From Bacillota bacterium (GTDB lineage Bacteria; Bacillota; Clostridia; Christensenellales; SZUA-584): a stretch of DNA of 37,407 nucleotides. Of this stretch, positions 1-7,509 are shown piece by piece. Under the pieces are notes generated by a model that was not told the origin of the DNA, did not search any database, and saw only the letters and a program-made list of their open reading frames with translations. The DNA lies in the NCBI GenBank assembly GCA_023461435.1, contig JAEYLC010000017.1, forward strand, positions 1-37,407, in the 5' to 3' direction. Position 1 is the stretch's first letter. The number at the start of each line of letters is the position of its first letter. The position numbers were made by a program, and so were the translations under genes.

Positions 1-144
1 TTCCCATTCGGAACCGCCCGCTTTATAGTCCGCGAATGTGATGTTATCATCGATGCTGCTGTCCGGCAATGTCCCGCGGCCACTGCTGTCGGCTATCGTC
101 GGGCTGTCATTCACGCTGCTGTCGGCTGCCGTTTTATCGTTCAT
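1..144 (-). CDS. Partial CDS, N-terminal 48 residues of an unknown Ser/Asp-rich protein
   Basis: An open frame runs from an ATG at 144 to the window edge, so only the N-terminus is visible. An AGAGGGG ribosome binding site lies about ten bases before the ATG. The 48 residues are hydrophilic and dominated by Asp, Ser, Asn and Gly, which suggests a disordered leader rather than a folded domain; there is no signal peptide in this part. It begins 40 bp after the stop of the membrane protein at 185-703 and is probably the second gene of that operon. I do not recognise the family. Confidence 0.6.
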   Translation of the reverse strand, partial: MNDKTAADSSVNDSPTIADSSGRGTLPDSSIDDNITFADYKAGGSEWE

Positions 145-184
145 TTTGGCAACCCCTCTTCCATTTCGAGTGATTCCCGCAGAC

Positions 185-703
185 TCAGGACTTTTGTTTA
201 AGCAGCTCGTTTATTCTGCTGCTGTACTCGCCGAGCTCGCTCGCTTTCATGCAGCTTCGAACTGAAAAGACAAGCGTCCCGCCGCCATTCAGCGTGATCC
301 AGCTCGCCAGACGGTCTGCCCTTTTTTTCTTCTGCTCCACTTTAACGATGTCTTTGGCGGGTATTTCAAACGAGTACTTTCCGCGATACCAGCGTCTCCA
401 AGCGATACCGAGGCCAAGGCCAAGAGGCAAGCCTGCCAGCACATAAATGAAGCTGGAAAGCACAAGAATATCCAAAACAATCACAATGAACAGCACGACG
501 CTGAGTCCGTCGCTGACTGCCGAGGCCGGTACATTCGACAGCCATATGATCAGAACCGCAAGCAGAACAGCGCTGACAAGCAAGAGCGGCCATGCCCTTT
601 TTTTATAAAAAACAAGCTTGTCTTTTTGAATCTGCAGCATCCCGCGTTTTTCAAAGAAGGTGCCGTCATGAAGCACACAATCGAATTGATACTGATTCTT
701 CAT
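185..703 (-). CDS. PH-like membrane protein of unknown function
   Basis: The protein has 172 residues. An upstream in-frame ATG exists at 739, but GGAGG sits nine bases before the ATG at 703, so I use 703. The N-terminal ~35 residues are soluble and strand-rich, two hydrophobic segments follow (about 38-58 and 68-95), and the C-terminal ~65 residues are soluble and end in a helix. This architecture resembles small bacterial PH-like membrane proteins (YcxB type), but no motif is decisive. Its promoter carries the palindromic operator also found before 2107-2367, which suggests shared control with that operon. The function is unknown; a role in envelope stress or peptide resistance is only a guess. 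Confidence 0.7.
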   Translation of the reverse strand: MKNQYQFDCVLHDGTFFEKRGMLQIQKDKLVFYKKRAWPLLLVSAVLLAVLIIWLSNVPASAVSDGLSVVLFIVIVLDILVLSSFIYVLAGLPLGLGLGIAWRRWYRGKYSFEIPAKDIVKVEQKKKRADRLASWITLNGGGTLVFSVRSCMKASELGEYSSRINELLKQKS

Positions 704-745
704 TACATTTTCCTCCGCCAAACTGTTGTGATGGATCATGTTTGC

Positions 746-789
746 AGTATAGCTTTAATCAGGCAAGCGATGGTGTGCTGTCAGCACAC
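746..789 (-). promoter_or_regulatory. Operator-controlled promoter of the 185-703 operon
   Basis: A perfect inverted repeat, GTGTGCTG-T-CAGCACAC, occupies 773-789. Read on the minus strand, a TATACT -10 box (746-751) follows after exactly 21 nt. The -35 position overlaps the operator edge and reads ACCATC, far from consensus, as expected for an activator-dependent promoter. The same layout occurs at 2407-2450. Confidence 0.6.
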
Positions 790-1050
790 TGTCCCACGCA
801 AGTCTTAAATGCCGGACAAGCAGTCTCATACTTAAAAGGCTATTTTGTAATATATTCAAATCAATATTAATCATTTGAAATGGCAGACAAATGAAGACGG
901 ACAATATGCTGAGGATCTGAATCAAAATGAAGATACATTTAATAAAAGTACCCCCTGTTCGTTAACGATCTGCCAACGATTTAATAATAGTATTTTCCAG
1001 TATGCAATGCAATCATAATTCTCCATACAATAGCAGATTTCCCTAAATGA

Positions 1051-1088
1051 AAAAGCAAGCCCGCGACACCGTCATCGAACTTGCTTTT
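1051..1088 (-). terminator. Probable rho-independent terminator after 1100-2092
   Basis: Arms AAAAGCAAG (1051-1059) and CTTGCTTTT (1080-1088) are perfectly complementary around a 20-nt loop, and the minus-strand transcript ends in TTTTT. The loop is long, so efficiency is uncertain. Confidence 0.5.
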
Positions 1089-1099
1089 GCTTTCCCGCG

Positions 1100-2092
1100 T
1101 CAGTCGGTGAGCACTGTTTTTGTGATCGCGTCAAACACGACTTGAACGCTTTCATCATCATCCCCGCCGCAGGGGTAAACGATGATCTGCTCCGGCATTG
1201 TATCCGTTTCAAACTCAAACGTAAGGCCATCGGCAGCGGTGGTGACCGAATTCCAATGGTATGGCTCACCGCCAATTATTATCGTGGCCTGCACCGGCAC
1301 GACAAACTCGCCGTTCCGGAATGGAATCACTTCCCCAATCCCCGGAGATGTAATCTCCACGGTCGTTTTTCCGCCGTCATTTAAACCGACCGCACCGATC
1401 GCAACCGTGTACGTCGTCTCTTCAAATGTCACATCTGCGGTTGACGCCGGGGCTTCGTATGCTGCCGAGGGAACCGCAGCGGGTGACGATGCCGCACTGC
1501 CGGAAATCCTTTCGAAATTCATCGCGGTTTCACCAAATGGGATTTCCACCGGCGCATCCCCGTAGTACGTATAAACATACGCGAGTGTGGCATGCGCGGT
1601 CTCCCCCGTGATGGTCAGATCCTTAATATGGCTGGAGCCGATATCGATGCCGGCACTGATCGGAAATGTTCCTTTATAGCTTTCCGTGACATTCATATTG
1701 AACATCTGGATTCCTTCGTCGGGAACCGAGACATTCAAACCGTCCATAAAAAATGTGACATCATGGATCTCGCTGCCGTCTGCCGAAAGCACAAACGCCA
1801 TATGAAACTTTTGCGCCTCGGCGAAGTCGGCGCTGCCGACATACAGGCTCTCATCAGCGCCGGGCACCGGCAGCTCCAGCTCCGCTATCTCCCCGGCGTC
1901 CAAGCCCGAGGGGGCTTCCGCCGTTTCTTCCGCAGGCAATGTTTGGGGCTCTGCTGAACCGGCCGTAATTGTTACCGCTTCAGCATCCTCCGGTTTAATC
2001 AGGAAGAATCCAAGGGCGATGCCGCCAAGGAACAAAACGATTATCAAAGAGATCATAACGATTTTTGTGTTTCTGGTCACATACGAGTACAT
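1100..2092 (-). CDS. Membrane-anchored extracellular protein of unknown function
   Basis: The protein has 330 residues. After a short basic N-terminus, one hydrophobic segment (about 11-33) acts as a signal anchor. It is followed by an acidic Ala/Glu/Pro-rich linker (about 36-75) and an extracellular part with two strand-rich regions (about 78-200 and 222-330), separated by an Ala/Ser/Pro-rich spacer. The composition is that of Firmicute surface proteins; I recognise no catalytic motif. It starts 14 bp after the zinc-ribbon gene 2107-2367 and shares its operator-controlled promoter. The pairing of a zinc-ribbon membrane protein with a large ectodomain suggests a small envelope-sensing or protective unit, which is inference only. 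Confidence 0.7.
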   Translation of the reverse strand: MYSYVTRNTKIVMISLIIVLFLGGIALGFFLIKPEDAEAVTITAGSAEPQTLPAEETAEAPSGLDAGEIAELELPVPGADESLYVGSADFAEAQKFHMAFVLSADGSEIHDVTFFMDGLNVSVPDEGIQMFNMNVTESYKGTFPISAGIDIGSSHIKDLTITGETAHATLAYVYTYYGDAPVEIPFGETAMNFERISGSAASSPAAVPSAAYEAPASTADVTFEETTYTVAIGAVGLNDGGKTTVEITSPGIGEVIPFRNGEFVVPVQATIIIGGEPYHWNSVTTAADGLTFEFETDTMPEQIIVYPCGGDDDESVQVVFDAITKTVLTD

Positions 2093-2106
2093 ATTGATTC
2101 CCTCCT

Positions 2107-2367
2107 TTAAAATAGAATCCTCAGACCCATTCCAGCCCCGATTCCCGCTAAAAGCGCAATCAACGAGCCAAGGCCCGTCAGCATGATGAACATGCCTCTT
2201 TTCATCGGTCTCATCGCCGGTCCGGCATAGGGCTGCGGCTCGTATGGGATAACCGGACTTACAGGGTTTTGTTGATCGGAAATACCCTCATACTCTGTCT
2301 TGGTGCCGCAATATGGGCAGTATGCCGCATTCTGATCTATCTGTCTTCCGCACATTCTGCAAAACAT
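2107..2367 (-). CDS. Zinc-ribbon membrane protein
   Basis: This 86-residue protein begins with a zinc ribbon: two CxxC knuckles (C3/C6 and C17/C20) in the typical pattern of a double-CxxC motif about ten residues apart. A Pro-rich linker (about 30-52) leads to one C-terminal transmembrane segment (about 59-84), so the ribbon should face the cytoplasm. ATAGGAGG lies at the usual distance before the ATG. Such proteins are common in Clostridia and usually have no assigned role. It is the first gene of an operon with 1100-2092. Confidence 0.8.
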   Translation of the reverse strand: MFCRMCGRQIDQNAAYCPYCGTKTEYEGISDQQNPVSPVIPYEPQPYAGPAMRPMKRGMFIMLTGLGSLIALLAGIGAGMGLRILF

Positions 2368-2406
2368 AATGGCCTCCTATTTCATCAGATTTCTGTTTAT
2401 GAGCTG

Positions 2407-2450
2407 ATTTTACATGACCGGCTCTGTGAAAGGGTGTGCTGTGCGCACAC
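2407..2450 (-). promoter_or_regulatory. Operator-controlled promoter of the 2107-2367 operon
   Basis: The sequence GTGTGCTGTGCGCACAC (2434-2450) has 6-bp perfect arms and matches the operator at 773-789 in 15 of 17 positions. On the minus strand a TAAAAT -10 box (2407-2412) begins after exactly 21 nt, as at the first site. The -35 position (ACCCTT) is again non-consensus. Confidence 0.6.
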
Positions 2451-2563
2451 ATTATTCTAAGGTCACTTCACTTTTGGAACTGACCTGGGAATGTCCCATT
2501 CTTATTGATCCTCGATCGAATGATTGGTACGGCTTGGATGGCGCTGTCCTAATGTATTACAAC

Positions 2564-2597
2564 AAAAAAAGCGAATGCGTTCACAGCTGCATTCGCT
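2564..2597 (-). terminator. Rho-independent terminator of the sugar operon
   Basis: Arms AGCGAATGC (2570-2578) and GCATTCGCT (2589-2597) enclose a 10-nt loop; on the minus strand seven T residues follow. It lies just downstream of the last gene of the carbohydrate operon (2619-3224). Confidence 0.85.
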
Positions 2598-2618
2598 CCC
2601 GTTTGAATCAATTGTTTT

Positions 2619-3224
2619 TTAAAGCTCTTTGCGTAAAATTTCCCCGACACCTCCGCCGGAGTGTATCAGATAAAATTGTTCCTTGTTAAACCCGTTATAG
2701 TTCATAGCCGTAAACGCGATCGCATCAAAAACCGATACGATGGCTTGCGTGCTTCCCGATGATATGATGCCCCATTTATCCGGCTCCCTGTCCACCTTTA
2801 CCTGCAAAACAATATCACAGCTTTGGCCGAGCCTCGAGCCTTTATCCTCCGTCACGCCAATCGTTATGGCGCCCTTCGCCTTTGATACAGGCACATAATT
2901 CAATATCTCCTGCGTATTGCCGCTCTTGCTGATCAGCACGACAACATCACCCTTTTGAATGGCGCCGAAACCACCGTGAATGGAATTGGCGGGAGAAAGA
3001 TAAAACGCCGGGATTTCCACAACGCTGAGCGTATGGGCGATTCTTCTTGCCGCGGTCCCCACCGTACCGCATCCCGCCACAATAACCTTATGGCTCGATT
3101 CCTTGACCGAGCAGAACAGCTCCAATATAGAGTCCATGACCGAAAAATCAAGCGTTTCGGTCAGCTTTTCTATCGACTCACTCTCTATTTTTAAGACGCT
3201 TTTATATGATTCAATATTATTCAT
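2619..3224 (-). CDS. SIS-domain sugar-phosphate isomerase, paralogue 1
   Basis: The protein has 201 residues and consists of a single SIS domain without the CBS pair of full-length KdsD/GutQ. The features match arabinose-5-phosphate isomerases: a GCGTVG nucleotide-like loop near residue 51, the segment SPANSIHGGFG corresponding to the HGDLG region of KdsD, the phosphate-binding SKSGNT, and a C-terminal IHSGGGVGEIL corresponding to HPGGALG. The likely reaction is aldose/ketose phosphate isomerisation. It is clearly paralogous to 6175-6774, which keeps the canonical HPGG; here the Pro is replaced by Ser. It is the last gene of the operon, 18 bp after the kinase. Confidence 0.75.
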   Translation of the reverse strand: MNNIESYKSVLKIESESIEKLTETLDFSVMDSILELFCSVKESSHKVIVAGCGTVGTAARRIAHTLSVVEIPAFYLSPANSIHGGFGAIQKGDVVVLISKSGNTQEILNYVPVSKAKGAITIGVTEDKGSRLGQSCDIVLQVKVDREPDKWGIISSGSTQAIVSVFDAIAFTAMNYNGFNKEQFYLIHSGGGVGEILRKEL

Positions 3225-3242
3225 CTGCTTTTCCCTGCTTCT

Positions 3243-4904
3243 TTAACCTATCGCGTTCTTTTTGATGTCCTTCATCGTTTTCATCACATCGTTAAGCCCA
3301 CGGCCAAAATAATCATGCAGCTTTATATACTCGGCAAATATCCTGTCATATACGATCGAACTTTTTTCGTCGGGTACGTATACAAAGTCTTTGAGCTTGC
3401 CCATCGCCTGCGCAGCTTGGCTGATCGTATCCCAACCGCCGTTTTCCCGGCCTGCCGCGACGGCCCCGAACATCGCCGCTCCGAGTGCGGGCCCCTGTGC
3501 GCTGCCGGATATCCTTATCGGCATCTTGATCACATCCGCATATATCTGCATAATGAACGATGATTTTTCCGCAATACCGCCTGCCGCATAAAACTCATTG
3601 ACGGGTACGCCATGACTGCGAAAATTCTCAATAATGACGCGCGTTCCGAAAGCTGTCGCTTCCACAAGCGTCCGGTAGACCTCCTCGGGCTTTGTACGCA
3701 AATCCATCCCGAGAATCATGCCCGTCAAATCCACATCCACCAGGACGCTGCGGTTCCCGTTCCACCAATCGAGCGCAACGAGCCCGCTTTCGCCCGCGGC
3801 AAGCTCTCCGGCCAGCTTTTGCATATATTCATGGATGCCGAGGCCCTGCTTTTTTGCCTCATCGAAATAACGCTGCGGCACGAACTGATCGACCAGCCAT
3901 GCAAAATGGTCTCCCACGCACGACTGCCCCGCCTCATATCCCAAAAAGCCGGGCAATATGCCGTCCATCACATAACCGCATATGCCGGGCACCATCTTTT
4001 CTTCATCTCCCAGCAGCATATGGCAGGTTGACGTTCCCATGATGGCAAGCATTTTGCCTTTATCGTCGATGGTGACGGCGGGCACACTGACATGCGCATC
4101 CGCGTTTGCCACGGCCACCGACGTCCCCTCAAGCAATCCCATCACATCGGCCATCTTTTTTGTCAATCCCCCCGCACGGTCTCCAAGCCTGTAAATGTCG
4201 GTGCTGAGTTTTTCTTCAACGACATTTTTCAAACGCGGGTCCAGCGCCGCGAAGAACTCCTTCGACGGATAGCCTTCGGTGGCGTGCCAAATGGCCTTAT
4301 AACCCGCGAGGCAGGAGTTCCTGCGTTGGTTCTGAGTCAGCTGCCATACAACCCAATCCGCGGCTTCGATAAAATAATCCGCTTTTTCATATATCTCGGG
4401 TGATTCATCCAGCACCTGCCACACCTTCGGAAACAGCCACTCGCTGGATATTTTACCGCCGTACCTTTGAATCCAGCGTTCCCCTCTTTCATGCGCCATT
4501 TGATTGAGCCTGTTTGCCTTGTCCTGAGCCGCATGATGCTTCCACAGCTTCACATAGGCGTTGGGCTCATCCATAAATTCAGGCAGGAAACAAAGAGGTG
4601 TTCCATCCTTAAGCACCGGCATCAGCGTGCAGCCTGTAAAATCAATGCCTATGCCAATGATCTTTTTGGGGTCTATTCCGCTTTTTGCAACGACATCAGG
4701 CACGACCGCCGTGAAAACATCCAGATAATCTCTGGGATGCTGGAGCGCCCAATCGACGCTCAACGGCTTTCCGGACGGCAGCTTTTCATCCATAACGGCA
4801 TGCGGATAATCCAATGCGCCGGATATGACTTCTTCACCGGATTCGACATCCACAATCACAGCACGGCCGGATAATGTCCCGAAATCTATCCCAATAGAAT
4901 ACAT
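3243..4904 (-). CDS. araB: AraB-type pentulose kinase (FGGY family)
   Basis: The protein has 553 residues, the length of ribulokinases. The N-terminal IGIDFGTLSGRAVIVD is the phosphate-1 motif typical of AraB, and IMGTSTCHM (near 290) and GGIAEKSSFIMQIYADV with GPALGAAMFGA (near 440-475) mark the C-terminal ATP-binding half of the FGGY fold. The family phosphorylates 2-ketopentoses (L- or D-ribulose, some pentitols) at C5. GGAGG sits four bases before the ATG. The gene is preceded by a strong hairpin (4925-4954) and followed closely by an isomerase. No araA is present in the cluster, so the true substrate is open. Confidence 0.8.
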   Translation of the reverse strand: MYSIGIDFGTLSGRAVIVDVESGEEVISGALDYPHAVMDEKLPSGKPLSVDWALQHPRDYLDVFTAVVPDVVAKSGIDPKKIIGIGIDFTGCTLMPVLKDGTPLCFLPEFMDEPNAYVKLWKHHAAQDKANRLNQMAHERGERWIQRYGGKISSEWLFPKVWQVLDESPEIYEKADYFIEAADWVVWQLTQNQRRNSCLAGYKAIWHATEGYPSKEFFAALDPRLKNVVEEKLSTDIYRLGDRAGGLTKKMADVMGLLEGTSVAVANADAHVSVPAVTIDDKGKMLAIMGTSTCHMLLGDEEKMVPGICGYVMDGILPGFLGYEAGQSCVGDHFAWLVDQFVPQRYFDEAKKQGLGIHEYMQKLAGELAAGESGLVALDWWNGNRSVLVDVDLTGMILGMDLRTKPEEVYRTLVEATAFGTRVIIENFRSHGVPVNEFYAAGGIAEKSSFIMQIYADVIKMPIRISGSAQGPALGAAMFGAVAAGRENGGWDTISQAAQAMGKLKDFVYVPDEKSSIVYDRIFAEYIKLHDYFGRGLNDVMKTMKDIKKNAIG

Positions 4905-4924
4905 GATTCCTCCTGAAACTCTTT

Positions 4925-4954
4925 GCTGCTGCCATATTCACATATGGCAGCAGC
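4925..4954 (-). promoter_or_regulatory. Intercistronic hairpin between dehydrogenase and kinase genes
   Basis: A perfect 13-bp stem (GCTGCTGCCATAT at 4925-4937 and its complement at 4942-4954) closes a 4-nt loop in the 60-bp gap. No U-tract follows on the minus strand, so a role in mRNA stability, 3'-end protection or partial attenuation is more likely than full termination. Confidence 0.6.
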
Positions 4955-4964
4955 CTTGCAAATC

Positions 4965-6125
4965 TTATTTTTGAATCTTCACCCAGGTGTTGCCCTGTTC
5001 GTGGCTGTCCACGCATGCGTTAAAGAAGCGCACGCCGTCCACACCCATGTCAATGGTCGGATAGCCGTAATCGTCCTCCACCACAGTCTTGCCATCCAGT
5101 TTGTCATATATCGCTTCACAGAATGATCTGTATATGTTTCCGAAAGCTTCGGTGAGCCCCTCCGGATGACCGGCCGGGGTGCGGACATATTTGAGTGAAT
5201 CCTGCGTGCAGTATGAGCTCCCGCGCGAGATTCTCTGCATCGGCTGGTTCCTCAAACGCAGTATCAGATAGTTGTTGTCTTCCTGCCAGAACTCCATCGT
5301 TCCCTTCTCGCCGAGCAGCATCACCTTGAACGCGTTGTCATACCCGATCGCGACCTGTGAACCCCAAAAGAAACCGGAGGCGCCATTGTTGTATTTGACG
5401 ATGACCTGGAAGTTGTTGTCCAGCATGGTTCCCTGGCCCAGAGCCTCCAGATTCGCGAGGACTTTATCGATTTTAAGCCCTGTCACGAAATTGACCCAAT
5501 TCTCCATATGCGACCCGATATCGCCGATAGACGCGCCGCGCCCCGATAATTCGGGCATTGACCGCCATGTTTTGGTCTCCTCCGTCTCTCTTTCAAGCGC
5601 GTCAAGCAGCCAGTCCTGCGGATATTCCACCACCACGGTTCTGATATCCCCGATCACGCCCTGCCGGTAAAGAGCGCGGGCTTCCCTCGAGGTCAGATGA
5701 CCTGTAAATGTATGCGTCAGACAAAAGAGGCTGCCCGTCTTTTTGGCAAGCTCCTGAAGCTCTTTGGCTTCTTCAGGCATCAGGCACAAGGGCTTGTCGC
5801 ATGCGACATTGATCCCCTTTTGTATAAAAGCCTTTGCAGCCGGGTAATGATACGCGTTGGGCGTGCATATCACCACAAAGTCGATGCAATCGGGCCTTTG
5901 AGACTCCTTCTCGGCCATGTCCTCATGAGACACATACATACGGTCCGCCGCAATGCCGAACTCCTCGGCCATCTGTTTCGTCTTCTCAAAATCGCGCGAG
6001 AAAGCGCCCGCAACGATATCCGCTTCATTATTGAGTCTCAAAGCGTTTCTGTGAATAATTCCGACGCCGCCGCTTGGGCCGCCGCCAATCATACCATATC
6101 TGAGCCTGCGTTTTTTGCTGTCCAT
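4965..6125 (-). CDS. Gfo/Idh/MocA-family NAD(P)-dependent sugar dehydrogenase
   Basis: The protein has 386 residues. The N-terminal Rossmann domain carries the variant nucleotide loop MIGGGPSGGVG (12-22), and the family motif CDKPLC (near 110, EKP equivalent) contains the catalytic Lys. The C-terminal half is the alpha/beta substrate domain, with GDIGSHMENW (near 198) holding the expected Asp and His. These enzymes oxidise a hydroxyl of a sugar, sugar alcohol or inositol with NAD(P). AAAGGAGG precedes the ATG. Within this operon it could supply the ketose for the kinase or remodel an aldose; the substrate cannot be read from sequence. Confidence 0.85.
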   Translation of the reverse strand: MDSKKRRLRYGMIGGGPSGGVGIIHRNALRLNNEADIVAGAFSRDFEKTKQMAEEFGIAADRMYVSHEDMAEKESQRPDCIDFVVICTPNAYHYPAAKAFIQKGINVACDKPLCLMPEEAKELQELAKKTGSLFCLTHTFTGHLTSREARALYRQGVIGDIRTVVVEYPQDWLLDALERETEETKTWRSMPELSGRGASIGDIGSHMENWVNFVTGLKIDKVLANLEALGQGTMLDNNFQVIVKYNNGASGFFWGSQVAIGYDNAFKVMLLGEKGTMEFWQEDNNYLILRLRNQPMQRISRGSSYCTQDSLKYVRTPAGHPEGLTEAFGNIYRSFCEAIYDKLDGKTVVEDDYGYPTIDMGVDGVRFFNACVDSHEQGNTWVKIQK

Positions 6126-6174
6126 TCCTCTTCCTCCTTTATTCTCATTAATGAAAACTCAATGCCGGCCAATA

Positions 6175-6774
6175 TCATTTTTTGCCGAGCAGCTTCTCTC
6201 CGACTGCGCCGCCGGGATGGATCACGCCGAATGCCTCCTTCGTAAAGCCGCTGCGTTCCATCACGCATATCGCGATCGCGTCCATCACGGCTATCACAGT
6301 CAGCGTGCTTGCCGTCGCGAGCATGTTAAACGCGTCCGGCTCTTTTTCCACGACGATCTTCAGCAGCACGTCGCATTCGCGCGCGAGCTTTGAATCGGAT
6401 TTTTCCGTGACCGCGACGGTTTTTGCCCCTTTTGCTTTGCACGCGCCGACAAGATTCGTGATCTCAGGCGTCGCGCCGCCCTTCGATATAAGAATGGCGA
6501 TATCTCCCTCGTCCACCACGCCCAGTCCGCCGTGCACCGCATCCGCCGGGCTCAAAAAGGCAGCCGGCCTGTTCACACAGCACAATGTATGCGCGATCTT
6601 TTTTGCCGCCGCTCCCGATGTTCCGCAGCCGGTCACAAAAACCTTTCCCCGGCAGCCGCAAAGCATCTCCACAATGCTTTCGACGGCTGTGACATCGAGG
6701 GTCTGCCCGATTTGGGCAATGGAGTCGGATTCAATTTTCAACGTATGACCGATCGACTCGATAATCCCGTTCAT
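6175..6774 (-). CDS. SIS-domain sugar-phosphate isomerase, paralogue 2
   Basis: The protein has 199 residues with one SIS domain and no CBS domains. The motifs are GCGTSGAAAKKIAHTL near 49, SPADAVHGGLG, SKGGATPEI (phosphate loop) and a canonical C-terminal IHPGGAVGEKL, the arabinose-5-phosphate isomerase pattern. It aligns over its whole length with 2619-3224, so one arose by duplication. Its ATG overlaps the stop of the 4-epimerase gene by 4 bp (ATGA), implying translational coupling. SIS proteins work as dimers or tetramers, so the two paralogues could form a mixed oligomer or act on successive sugars; both ideas are inference. Confidence 0.78.
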   Translation of the reverse strand: MNGIIESIGHTLKIESDSIAQIGQTLDVTAVESIVEMLCGCRGKVFVTGCGTSGAAAKKIAHTLCCVNRPAAFLSPADAVHGGLGVVDEGDIAILISKGGATPEITNLVGACKAKGAKTVAVTEKSDSKLARECDVLLKIVVEKEPDAFNMLATASTLTVIAVMDAIAICVMERSGFTKEAFGVIHPGGAVGEKLLGKK

Positions 6775-7481
6775 CGTCTTGCCTCGGCATGATACTGCCC
6801 GTAATACGCATTTTCACCAAATTTTCTGTCATAGTGCTTTTTGAGCAGTTCTTTGGTCACCAGAGACTTCTTGGAGCCCAGCATCATCTGCGTATTGAGC
6901 GCCATCATCGCCACATTTTCCAGCACGACAGCGTTATGAATCGCATCCAGCGCGGAGCTTCCCCAAACGAACGGACCATGGCAGCGCACCAGCACCGCTC
7001 TCATGACTTCAGGATCCGTCTCCTTAAACGTCTCAACGATAACATCTCCGGTGTTTTTTTCGTAATTCCCGTTGATTTCATCAGCAGCCATCAGCCGGGT
7101 CACAGGGATCGTGCCCGGAAAATAATCCGCATGTGTTGTGCCGTAACAGGGTATGCCTTTTCCCGCCTGCGCCCAGATCGTTGCATAATGCGAATGCGTA
7201 TGCACAACGCCATGTATATTTTTAAAATGCCTGTAGAGCACCAGATGCGTATCGAGGTCAGTGGATGGATTGCACTCCCCCTCAACGGTCGTTCCGTCAG
7301 GATCGACCACGACCAGGTCGCTCACGGTCATGTCCTGATATTCGACTCCGCTCGCCTTGATGACGATCAATCCCGATTCGGGGTCCCGGCCCGAAACATT
7401 TCCCCAGGTCAGCTCAACAAGCTTGTCGGTTTGAAGTTTTTTGTTCGCCAAAAGAACGTCTTCTTTTAATTTCTCCAACAT
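6771..7481 (-). CDS. araD: L-ribulose-5-phosphate 4-epimerase (class II aldolase family)
   Basis: An upstream ATG at 7520 is in frame, but the start at 7481 gives an N-terminus (MLEKLKEDVLLANKKL) that lines up with E. coli AraD, leaving 236 residues against 231. Visible motifs are WGNVSGR (phosphate binding), the zinc ligands H94, H96 and H168 (HTHS and CHG), and HADYFPG with the catalytic Asp at 119. The enzyme links L-ribulose-5-phosphate to D-xylulose-5-phosphate; close relatives UlaF/SgbE do the same in ascorbate degradation. It lies 28 bp after the permease gene and overlaps the next gene by 4 bp. Confidence 0.85.
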   Translation of the reverse strand: MLEKLKEDVLLANKKLQTDKLVELTWGNVSGRDPESGLIVIKASGVEYQDMTVSDLVVVDPDGTTVEGECNPSTDLDTHLVLYRHFKNIHGVVHTHSHYATIWAQAGKGIPCYGTTHADYFPGTIPVTRLMAADEINGNYEKNTGDVIVETFKETDPEVMRAVLVRCHGPFVWGSSALDAIHNAVVLENVAMMALNTQMMLGSKKSLVTKELLKKHYDRKFGENAYYGQYHAEARR

Positions 7482-7509
7482 TGATGATACACTCACATTC
7501 CTGCTGTTT

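Larger units (their letters stand above)
704..1099. other. Intergenic region with promoter and terminator
   Basis: This 396-bp stretch has no convincing gene. It holds the operator and promoter at 746-789 and a terminator at 1051-1088. The middle part (about 840-1020) is AT-rich and includes a perfect 10-bp palindrome, TCGTTAACGA, at 959-968. I can assign nothing else. Confidence 0.5.
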
